Shown piece after piece: positions 46,233 through 52,700 of a DNA stretch of 64,000 nt. Source of the DNA: Blastomussa wellsi (Eukaryota > Cnidaria > Anthozoa > Scleractinia > Plerogyridae); the NCBI GenBank assembly GCA_947652115.1, contig OX393563.1, positions 2,580,470 through 2,644,469 of the forward strand. Direction: 5' to 3'. Both the position numbers and the translations under genes were made by a program. Positions within the stretch are counted from its first letter, which is position 1. The number at the start of each line of letters is the position of its first letter. Under the pieces are notes generated by a model. It was not told the DNA's origin. It searched no databases and worked only from the letters and a program-made list of their open reading frames with translations.

Positions 46233-48821
46233 ACTAACAACCAACAATCCAACCAACCAGTTAGCCAGCCAGCAAGGATCTAACAACCGTTAATCCAAAT
46301 AACCAATTTACCAACAAGGCAGTCGACTCGATCGATCAATCAATGAACAAAAATCACCCGATTAACTAAACGACTAAGGTACCGTCCACACTAGGCTGAC
46401 AAATTTGTTTGGCGCTACCAAAAAAGCGAAATAAATCTTTTGGATTGAAGTTTTCCTTCCTTTCAAGGCGCAGATATTGAAAAATGTGTTCGTTTTTGAC
46501 GCCTGACAAAATTTTGTCCTGCCTAGGAGCAGGACGACAGAGCCTTGAGTTTAGTACGGCTTGACACAATTTGGTAGGAAAAAATTACCGTCCGTACTTG
46601 GAAACCGGAACTGATGACAGCTATTTTGGCAAAACAAACAAAAATTCGCCTTGTGCGGACGGTACCTAACCAACAGTCAAACCAACCTATCAATCAACTA
46701 ACAAATCAGAAAACAAACCAAACAGCGAATCAACCAACCAACGAAGGAAAAGCAATTGAATTGACAGAAGAAGGAACTAACCAACAAACGAACAAACGTG
46801 TGAACGAGCAAGCGAGCGAACGAACGAACGAAAGGACCGACCGACGGACGGACGTGGACGGATGGACAGATGGACGAATGGATAAAAGAAGGAATCATTC
46901 AACAAACCAGCAAATATATGCAACAATGCCGGACCAATGAGTTTTGAGAAATAACCAATATTACATATTGCAGGTACACTACTTACTGCAGATTGGCTTT
47001 TCCCCATCCCATTTTCCTTTTCCTCTGCATGTTCTCTTTCTGACGCCTACCAGTGAATATGGAGGATTGCATTGATACCTCGCAACAGAGCCAAACGTAG
47101 TGTTTTTGTGACGAACTTGCCCGTGAATTAAAGTCAGCTTCGAGCATCGTAGATCTGTAACAATTGTAAAACATATGTTTCAACCCATTTTCCTTTCTAT
47201 GTAATTTTGTTGTTTCTATTTCTTCTGTTGTTTCATTCTTAAAACTTTTAATATATTCTAAAAAAAACAAAAGAGTACATCGTAGACCTGGGACAGAAAG
47301 TCTATCGGCTATGCGGCATATCCTGGCGTTAAGCATTCCTCTAGCTGTTGATATGCCGAATGCCCTGCTCTGCAATCAACATTCCCAATGGAATATCACA
47401 TTTTCTATAAAATTCACAGCTGGACGCAAAGTCTAATCAACTGTATTTTCTGAACCTAGATTTAGAGCTCATTTTCCCCTTTATCAACAATATTATGCAA
47501 CGTAAGAGAACACTGAAAATGTAATATTTGGTTTTGATCGGGAATTTTGACATGGCCGCCATTTTTAATAGTGGAAAAGTGGAAGATTTTAATACTTATG
47601 TTGTCACGGGGGTGGGGAATTTGACTTATCTTTTCAGAAAATGTCAAAATCATCACCCCATGCCCTCCCCCCTCCCCCCTCGGGCTCAACATTGATAGGT
47701 GCATAAACAACAAGACGAATGTGCATGAAACACCCTGTTGAAGCGTTCAACAAGAAGGGTGATATTACATTCCTTTCTAATATTTCCAAAATTTTAAAGA
47801 AAACATAATTATTCGTGAAAGATTAATTAATCAATATGACACGAGCGTGGGACAAAGAAAAATTCCCCACAGGAATCGAACCCATGACCTCCCGAACACC
47901 GGACGGGCGCTCTATCCACTGAGCTACGAGAAATATTTACCTAGAAATATTTATTTGTGTTACCTAAAACTTTTCATCGGGTACCGACAGGTATCCGCAT
48001 TTTACTCGTACGCTTTTGTATTCATACGTCACGTTCCTTATGCTACTCGTACTCGCGTTATTTAGTGCTTGTGTGATGTGTATCGTGTATATGACATGAC
48101 ACAAATGTGTTTGTGAAACAGACCAAATTTAATTAAGCAACGCAGGAAAAAATCAAATGTCTACTGCATGAATTTTAATAACACGCATATACACGCATAC
48201 AAAAATAATAACACGTATATGAGGAATTTGTACGCTGAGGCCAAACGGAAATCACCTATATTTCAGTTTGGGCAGGTAGGCTAAAACGGAATGGCGCCAT
48301 AAACATGCTGGCAGCGCTGAAACGAGAATTTGACAACGCTTAAGCAAATTATCATTTTGGAAATACTAATAGAATAATCATTTTTTGGTGAGTATTTGAG
48401 TAGAGAATGCCACAACAGAAATGACAATCTGAAGCTTTAAATTTGCTATAAGTACGCACAGGACTAAGATACATGTATACCTCTCTTGACGCAACTGTAA
48501 CCGCAATCACCATCGCACACACAGTCTCTAGTGCTTCCCTTACAGTCATTTTGAGAAGGATCGCAGGGTTTCGAGCAAACGTTGGGCTGGCGATTTGTGC
48601 GCATGCAGTTCTGACATCGAATACCTGACAAGAAATGTCACTTAGTACAGCTTAAAAACGTGGCTAAATTGGTGAAAATCTCGAAAACGGGCTCATATTT
48701 AACGATTGCTGCTTATTAAAAGCCATAATGAATTCAAATTAAGATCAAACCAAATGAAATCGTAAGCCAACCTACCTTGGATAGCGAATACGGCAAGAAT
48801 TAACACTGTGTATTTCATCAT
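30710..48821 (-). CDS. Gene C: secreted WAP-like/CCP x12/F5-8C (discoidin) protein, 1066 aa
   Basis: Seventeen exons join in frame: 48776-48821, 48481-48624, 46987-47154, 45751-46053, 45147-45317, 42116-42310, 41366-41548, 40690-40863, 39840-40019, 37110-37289, 36512-36679, 35321-35488, 34183-34362, 33496-33663, 32158-32444, 31581-31719, 30710-31056. Domain order: signal peptide (1-15), WAP-like, CCP, CCP plus WAP-like in one exon, ten more CCPs (to residue 809), F5/8 type C domain split over two exons (810-951), then 115 residues with no recognised family. CCPs bind protein partners, WAP domains commonly inhibit proteases, and F5/8C domains bind phospholipid or glycan surfaces, so a surface-anchored extracellular scaffold is likely. 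Introns carry a LINE and several MITEs. The 5' half is paralogous to gene A. Confidence 0.85.
31581..31719 (-). CDS. Gene C exon 16: F5/8 type C domain, second part
   Basis: PKHSSDVERIVPQPFIAQSL, RIKIRKQRKGIPICLRAEVY, GCEIPR. The P.FIAQ.LRI and LR.E(V/L)YGC endings are diagnostic and complete the domain begun in exon 15. Phase 0 in, phase 1 out. Confidence 0.82.
32158..32444 (-). CDS. Gene C exon 15: F5/8 type C (discoidin) domain, first part
   Basis: CNGGIALGMGSGQIPDQSIT, ASSQTEEHPAHHGRLGGG, SYIEIRLRKKYKITEARIQ, KQWIAYNYKE. This is the C..(P/A)LGM..G.I.D..ITASS start and the LRKKYKIT strand of discoidin domains. Enters phase 1 and leaves phase 0 (donor GTGACA). Confidence 0.85.
32984..33299. 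mobile_element. MITE with 32-bp perfect inverted ends and internal direct repeats
   Basis: Starts TATGTCCAGGATTGAACGCA and ends with the exact complement at 33299. Inside, a segment beginning GAAACTGCAAATTTAACT occurs twice (about 33080 and 33186), with A/T-rich GCGAATTTTA spacers. In the gene C intron between exons 14 and 15. Non-coding. Confidence 0.8.
33496..33663 (-). CDS. Gene C exon 14: CCP 12
   Basis: PCPDPGQPTNGIRFASVFEH, GSVVKFKCLGDRFLKG, AWDDKLPICV. It has the same DPG.P.NG start as exons 11 and 12, which suggests alternating duplication of a CCP pair. Phase 1-1. Confidence 0.82.
34183..34362 (-). CDS. Gene C exon 13: CCP 11
   Basis: ISCVNPGSPARGRQAKVSNN, GGFVQFKCNENYTLIG, KWSGDVPNC. 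Related to exon 10 (shared RQAKV/KQANV and GG.V.F.C pattern). Phase 1-1. Confidence 0.82.
35321..35488 (-). CDS. Gene C exon 12: CCP 10
   Basis: PCPDPGAPGNGRRIGDNFKH, GKSVTFKCEDDFELKGQ, RWTNDIPQCK. Sister of exon 11, and similar to gene D exon 5. Phase 1-1. Confidence 0.82.
35787..35860. repeat. (CATTAT)n / (ATT)n microsatellite
   Basis: TCATTATCATTA units running into ATT triplets. ORFs of poly-Ile, poly-Tyr or poly-Asn across it are artefacts. Confidence 0.9.
35950..36065. repeat. (ATT)n microsatellite
   Basis: Second ATT/GTT triplet array about 90 bp after the first, in the same gene C intron. Confidence 0.9.
36512..36679 (-). CDS. Gene C exon 11: CCP 9
   Basis: PCPDPGVPRNGKRIGDDFRH, GKSVSFKCKDNHELKGE, IWSDDIPQCT. 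Very similar to exon 12, a recent exon duplication. Phase 1-1. Confidence 0.82.
37110..37289 (-). CDS. Gene C exon 10: CCP 8
   Basis: ISCGDPGAPYNGKQANVKNG, GGSVEFACKDDYTLSG, CEETKDWSSPRPRCW. Phase 1-1, donor GTATGC. Confidence 0.82.
37506..39754 (+). mobile_element. 5'-truncated LINE retrotransposon in gene C intron
   Basis: Opposite in orientation to gene C, between exons 10 and 9. Flanked by ACCCAAA at 37499-37505 and 39755-39761, a likely target-site duplication. The 3' end is a short CTAA repeat (CTAACTAACTAA) rather than poly(A). The 5' end starts inside the endonuclease domain. Clade not assigned, though a CTAA-type tail and the C-terminal organisation suggest an RTE- or CR1-like group. 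Confidence 0.8.
37507..39747 (+). CDS. LINE reverse transcriptase ORF (746 codons, uninterrupted)
   Basis: Begins with the tail of the endonuclease (RGADVASDHHLLLG, the SDH motif). The RT then shows KNGKAAGPDGIPPEAL, RGIMLLSVPSKVFCRIIL, FIDFEKAFDSVDR (motif A), RQGCLLSPMIF (motif B) and LDFADDICLLS (motif C), followed by TYLGSVVTSDGG and a C-terminal YGSETWRVT...WIGHTLRK...GRPVKTWRRSVEEEL region. No stop or frameshift over 2.2 kb points to a young copy. The first ATG is only where the truncated frame happens to begin, and most of the endonuclease is missing, so it is not autonomous. Confidence 0.88.
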   Translation: MRVKRGADVASDHHLLLGIIKVKLRANQDRTCTPHYKYNIQNLKSKEIAETFSCSVKNRYSALEFVEEDVDSHWTALKHTWQESCDEVLGKRRKSQKEWLSAETWNLITQRKRLKVEINRCKEQAKKSNLTSRYWQLNKDVRKSAKKDKKALFDTLATEAESAEGQRNMKRLYDITRTMSGKRSKPPKPVKNKDGVIVTEEQEQRARWVEHFRDILNRPPPTEMPNITATEERLLNVTVNPPSKAEIERALKQLKNGKAAGPDGIPPEALKVDPKTTTAMLHPLFLQIWETERVPTEWKNGYLVKLPKKGDLGLCKNWRGIMLLSVPSKVFCRIILERLKHALDRKLRCEQAGFRKDKSCIDHIAALRIIIEQSTEWQTALYMNFIDFEKAFDSVDRNVIWQLMGHYGVPPKFIKLIQELYEASSCQVIHNGKLSEPFEMNTGVRQGCLLSPMIFIMVVDWIMREVESQGKTGIQWTLTTQLHDLDFADDICLLSQNLQHMQTKTEHLALAAEKTGLRISKEKTKVMRANSKRLEKIKLRDEELEDVHNFTYLGSVVTSDGGADEDVKSRLGKARQAFNTLRPVWNSTSISTKTKLRIFTTNVKSVLLYGSETWRVTRSISNKLQIFINKCLRKILKIYWPEKISNRELWARTGQECVPEEIARRKWNWIGHTLRKPTSDTTRQALEWNPQGKRRVGRPVKTWRRSVEEELKQANITWNAAKRTAANRVRWRSTVSALCSTRNLMV
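39840..40019 (-). CDS. Gene C exon 9: CCP 7
   Basis: IDCGVLPTPDKAVKV, GGVVRFECKEKGYEISG, RTCQNDELWSGSTTRCK. Phase 1-1. A LINE ends only about 85 bases downstream of this exon in the following intron. Confidence 0.82.
40690..40863 (-). CDS. Gene C exon 8: CCP 6
   Basis: KSCGNPGNLPNGKLKS, YRYKLVGDKYRQCQANQRW, QPTCE. Counterpart of gene A exon 6 (last visible there). Phase 1-1. Confidence 0.82.
41085..41257. mobile_element. MITE-like element with 13-bp inverted ends
   Basis: CCATTTCCGAGTT at 41085 and AACTCGGAAATGG ending at 41257 are exact complements. 173 bp in the intron between gene C exons 7 and 8. A CTTAGACT...CTCGTTTTGAC stretch resembles sequence near 6040-6065. Confidence 0.6.
41366..41548 (-). 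CDS. Gene C exon 7: CCP 5
   Basis: TTCDRPNLPDNSELRGS, VFLKCKTGYFTIG, GSWTGRSFTCS. Counterpart of gene A exon 5. Phase 1-1, donor GTATGT. Confidence 0.8.
41765..42060. repeat. Dispersed repeat, copy 2
   Basis: Same ordered motifs as 2360-2860 (AAAGGGCCACTGTCACGG, GTGACATCA, TTGACCACTGTTTGTA). In the gene C intron between exons 6 and 7. Confidence 0.45.
42116..42310 (-). CDS. Gene C exon 6: CCP 4
   Basis: IICKDPGDIENANKQIYHRN, then DYVAVGDRAEYNCFPGYKM and GQWNRDTPKC. Counterpart of gene A exon 4. The donor is read as T/GTAAGT, which keeps phase 1; a phase 0 GTATGT four bases earlier would break the frame. Confidence 0.8.
42400..42865. repeat. GC-rich repeat cluster with CCCGGTTAGCCGAGAT-type motifs
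   Basis: AGCCCGGTTAGCCGAGAT and its variants recur on both strands (for example GGCCAGCCCGGTTAACCGG near 42778). It looks like one or two degraded inverted-repeat elements. A related hairpin TTTCAGCCCAGGCTGAAA lies near 501-518. Boundaries approximate. Confidence 0.45.
43610..43713. mobile_element. Near-palindromic short element
   Basis: TTATTCCATGAGCCCGCG with TTGGATATGAGGTGAT is mirrored by ATCACCTCATATCCAA with GGGCGAATGGAATAA. Arms of about 35 bp around a short middle. Confidence 0.65.
45147..45317 (-). CDS. Gene C exon 5: CCP 3
   Basis: VVDCGRPSVLENGKREYSS, TTFGSTVRYQCNKPYTLLG, IRTCRGIKKWDGQEPSC. Near duplicate of exon 3 and the counterpart of gene A exon 3. Phase 1-1. Confidence 0.82.
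45751..46053 (-). CDS. Gene C exon 4: CCP 2 fused to WAP-like domain 2
   Basis: 101 codons: FCADPGDIPHGKRK to AKPEC (CCP), directly followed by TCKRTNKEAFRFCRKQ and CSRDRQCVCDGDCGYSCVPK (WAP-like). Two domains without an intron between them, unlike the separate exons elsewhere. Acceptor GCTCAATAG, donor GTTTGT, phase 1-1. Confidence 0.82.
46195..46232. repeat. (CAGC)n microsatellite
   Basis: AGCCAGCCAGCC units, in the gene C intron between exons 3 and 4. Confidence 0.85.
46680..46880. repeat. Degenerate (CAAC)n / (GAACGAAC)n / (GGAC)n tract
   Basis: Imperfect tetranucleotide-like array. The plus-strand ORF over it (NQQTNKRVNEQ-type protein) is a product of the array. Confidence 0.8.
46987..47154 (-). 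CDS. Gene C exon 3: CCP 1
   Basis: DLRCSKLTLIHGQVRHKN, TTFGSVARYQCNPPYSLVG, KRTCRGKGKWDGEKPIC. Four cysteines and the CCP tryptophan. Very similar to exon 5, pointing to a local duplication. Phase 1-1. Confidence 0.82.
47862..47932 (-). repeat. tRNA-derived SINE-like fragment, copy 1
   Basis: On the minus strand: GTAGCTCAGTGGATAGAGCG (D arm and A box), then an anticodon-like arm and GGTCATGGGTTCGATTCC (T arm and B box). The acceptor stem does not pair, so this is not a working tRNA. A similar unit with the same GACAAAGAAAA flank is at 63902-63965. Confidence 0.7.
48481..48624 (-). CDS. Gene C exon 2: WAP-like domain 1
   Basis: 48 codons: CQNCMRTNRQPNVC, KPCDPSQNDC, RDCVCDGDCGYSCVKR. Same module as gene A exon 2 with one extra cysteine at the start. 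Acceptor TTTCTTGTCAG, donor GTATAC, phase 1-1. Confidence 0.75.
48776..48821 (-). CDS. Gene C exon 1: start and signal peptide
   Basis: MMKYTVLILAVFAIQ, then a phase 1 donor GTAGGT. Two adjacent ATGs (48821 and 48818) could each serve. Short, but a normal hydrophobic leader, and in phase with the next exon. Confidence 0.72.
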
Positions 48822-49653
48822 TTTGAAATGCGACTCACCAAGACAGTATCAAACTCGCACAGGAAGTTTTTATTCTTTTGACGTTCCCTGTGTCACTGGC
48901 AAAGCATCAAGTTTCGCTTTTAACAAGTACGTCACTTGATTGATGCTCAGTGCTGTTTTCAGACGGCGCTGAAAGCAAATGATATTCCATTACCGTATTG
49001 TTGTACTGTAGTAACTTTTATTTTCCTGCTAAGAGTTTGAAAGCAATCAGTTTTACTCATCCCTTAAAATTGAGGATAAAAAGATCAAAAGGCTAATCAT
49101 ACAGGTAAAAAAATCAGGAAGTTTATGGTCTCCTAGCTATTTATAGCACGGATGAAAAGATTAAGGGGATATGGAGGGGTGGGTTGGGGGGCAGAAGAAA
49201 GACTAAAAGCGTGCGTGATGATTTTCACATAGTTCTTAATTGAACACGGTACACTCTGCGCCTATTGTATTATTGTGACTATCAGGTATCTCTAACCAGT
49301 TGTTGTTTTTTCAATGAAGTATGCATATGATAACAAAGGGTCATACATTCACGAAAGGGTCACTTCTAATCTAATGCCACAAAATACTACTGCATAAGGT
49401 TATATCAAATTATGTCTTTGTAATTTAATGACTTTGGATTGCATTAGTCTTCTCTGTAGTTATTATTATTATTGCTATAACAGATGCGACACGCCTGATG
49501 GATTAAACTGAAAGATGGATTCTTTATTAATTTCGCGTGCTCTCAATCATTGCCTTGCCAAGATTTTCTTTCTTACTTCCGCTTACGCTGTAAAGGAAGC
49601 TTTATTATCTGCGCGCCAATAATACCACTCCCGTAGAAAGGTGAGTCGCAAAC
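48822..49653. promoter_or_regulatory. Divergent intergenic region between genes C and D
   Basis: 832 bp separate the two start codons, which point away from each other, so both 5' UTRs and promoters must lie here unless upstream non-coding exons exist. No well-placed TATA box was recognised, and an AT microsatellite run lies near 49465. Shared regulation is inference from position. Confidence 0.45.
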
Positions 49654-49717
49654 ATGGCTGCCATTAACGTGATACGCCTCGCTATTATTTGCGGTCTCGT
49701 TCTGCCGTTTGTAAGAG
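49654..49717 (+). CDS. Gene D exon 1: start and signal peptide
   Basis: MAAINVIRLAIICGLVLPFV, then a phase 1 donor GTAAGC. Clear leader sequence in phase with the first CCP exon. Confidence 0.8.
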
Positions 49718-52700
49718 GTAAGCATGTTCAACTTAATTAATAAGGAAACACAGCGGCTGTCATACTCACAGTGAGTCAATGAAGACATAGCGAAGCCCGA
49801 ATGTAGAAATACCAAATCAAGGGTCCATACTGAATTATTATGACTACCAGCTGAAGCGATATGGGTAAAACCTTCAGAATTGAAAACCTTGATTTACAAT
49901 TTTAGGACAAAAAGATATGTAGGCATTTAAGATTTTCAAAACAATTGAATTCACACGATTTGAAACGCGATGGGTCATGTGCAAGTCTGAAATTCCACAA
50001 ACGTGAAGAATGATCAGTACACGACCCGTGCCAAGCTTCATATAACTTTTGATTCTTCGTTTTTTTTCATAACTTCAAATTTCATATGCATCTTTACACA
50101 GAGTCTTTGTTACCGTTTTTTCTCACTATATTAATCCCGATGCTCTAATAACCTCTTAGTTGTTGAAAATTGCGTTTTCGTACAGGCAAGGGCACGCTTA
50201 CGGTTATTATCAATACATCAGTGCGTGCACTTGAAATTATATATGGCTTTTATAGTTATTTTCATGGAATAAAAGTGGAAAGCGTGTAGTGTCTCTGTGG
50301 CGTCTCTCTCCCTCCACAGAGGCTCCTTCAGTTGAGAAACGGCAGGAAAATGGGAAAAATGACGCATTCGGGGAACGCGGGGCGGTGATAAACCGGGCGG
50401 AAAGGCCAATAAAGGAAACCAAAGGGGAGAGCAGGGGAGAGCTGAAGCGTGCAGGGGCTTATAAGTGGCGTTTGGAGGAAATAATAAACGGATCGATACG
50501 TATAGTGCAGACCAAAACAAAGTGTGATAGATAGCAATAACATCTGGAGCGCCATTTGCAACAATTTGTTTTCCAGAACATTGTTCACTCATTTCAGAGT
50601 GCTAAAAGAAGTAACAGCATTCACCCCTATTTGTATCACGCTCGCCGCGCGCATGGGCGCGTCTCCCACGTTTCGGGCGGCCATTTCTTCACGCCGCGCT
50701 CGACGGACTAAGAAAAATTAAAAGGGACTGCTCGTAGTTTACTATTCGTATTCCAAATGCTGCGTTCTAGTTGTCCATAAATGTATTGACTATAAGCTCC
50801 ACAATAATTACTTCGACTGATCTTGGTCACAGAGCCACGGGCCATTTATGAGACTATATAATGGACTGAGATTTATGGCTGCGGACTTCATCCTAGTATG
50901 ACTTGTGACTAGCTCAGCGTGCTGATCGAGGCCTTGTTTGTTATGAATCACTTATTGCCTTTTCTCCTCAAAAACGACCGTTCCAGCTAGATCGATAATG
51001 TTTAGCGTACGTTTAATTGGTCTATTCGTTTATATAAAAACATATTGCTATACTAGATGTTTGCATTAAAGGCTACATTCAAATTTCCTCTTTCTTTTCT
51101 TCAATTTAGTTCCTGCTTGTCAGCCTCCGCCTGTTCCGCCAAATGCTGTCATTTCAAAGACAAAAACACAATACGCCAAAGGGGACGTAGTTTTCTTCAG
51201 TTGCAAACCAGGCTATCGGCGTCTAGCTGGGCTTGTTTTTATTAAGTGCTTTGGAAGAAAATGGATGAAAGTGACATTCACATGTATTGGTAAGCATGCA
51301 TCATGTATAGCCAAAAAACATTTACTTAGTAGCACGCAAAATTTTAAATCAAAGACTGCGTTCAGAAAGTGTATAAAGGCTGACTCCCGTTTAGTAATAG
51401 GGGTTTGCAAAGGGAACACCAAATAGCAACTAAGCGTCTTTAAAGGTGGGGAGGGGAGGGGGGGGGGGCGGCTCCCAAAGTAGGGACATTGACTGACTAA
51501 GCTACCCCCATGGGAGCCGGTAGGGGTTGATAAGCGTCCATTTGGGCTTCAACTACTAATTTACGTGCAATTCTGATATGAAACCTGAGTTTAATTTTCT
51601 TTGCCTTCTCTTTTACTTTTCTCCTTTATTTTTATTTCTTACCATTTCTTTCCTTCCTTTCCTTACCTTGCCTTTCCTATATCCTTTTCCAAAAGTCGAA
51701 ACGCTTGCCGTAAAACGCGTTTCCAACAATTACAATTTAACCTATACCGCTGCCCAAAAGTTTTGAGTAGAGAAAAAATCCTGATAACATAACAAGGCTG
51801 ACGTTTAATTTCAGTGTCGATGAAATGCCAAAATCCAGAAGTTCCAAAAAATGGAGAAAAATTCGGCAGTGACTTCTCCGTTGGCAAGAAAGTGAGGTAT
51901 ACTTGTGATACTGGTTTTGCCCCTGAAGGTGCAACGTTAATCGAATGTTTAAAAAATAGAACCTGGAGCGCTGGAGTGCCACGTTGCAAAGGTAAAGACA
52001 AAGGAAAACATAATTTCTTGGTAAAAAGCATCCTTATGTTACATGCCTAAAATACAAACATGAGTGGACAATGACCTGGATAAAGTCTATAGTACACATA
52101 TAGTACACAAATAGTTTACTAATGTAGAAAATCGCCTTCGAATCAAAGGAAACACCAAAGACCTAACAAAAAAACAGATAATAAACAAGGATGGATTCGA
52201 ATGAATAAGACTGAGAAGGATTGCAATATACATTGTCCGTTATGTATCATCCTGGCAGATTCAGTTCATTGACGATTAGTTCATTAGATAGATTAGATAT
52301 TAGTTCATTGACGTTTCCTTTTGTCGTTGTTGAGATTAAAGGTGCAACAATGATGAATTCAAATTAAATTTCGTATTCTTACTACAGCATTTCTTACTTT
52401 TCTAGTTGTCGACTGTGGAAGCCTACCAGATCCTGCCAATGGAAAGAAGTCCAAGGAAACTAAAACCACGTTTGGTGGCAGAGCTGACTTTGTTTGTAAA
52501 AAGAAACGATATTCACTGATTGGAAATAGACGCAGATTTTGTCAAGCTAATGGTGAATGGAGTGGCAGGCCAGCAGTTTGTAAAGGTTTATAATTAGGTT
52601 AAATATGCATCTTTATAAAATAGCTGAGATACTACGCGCGCTCTCATTGGTTGATAGGTGTGTTTAGATGAGGGTACATTACTTGCAAAAAATTTCGGAA

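Noticed and set aside
46614..46940. Plus-strand ORF rich in Asn, Gln and Thr
   Set aside because: It follows a degenerate tetranucleotide array inside a gene C intron.
11..48821. A single giant gene joining A, B and C
   Set aside because: Each has its own signal-peptide exon, and B and C each end in a clear stop codon. Domain order restarts at each.
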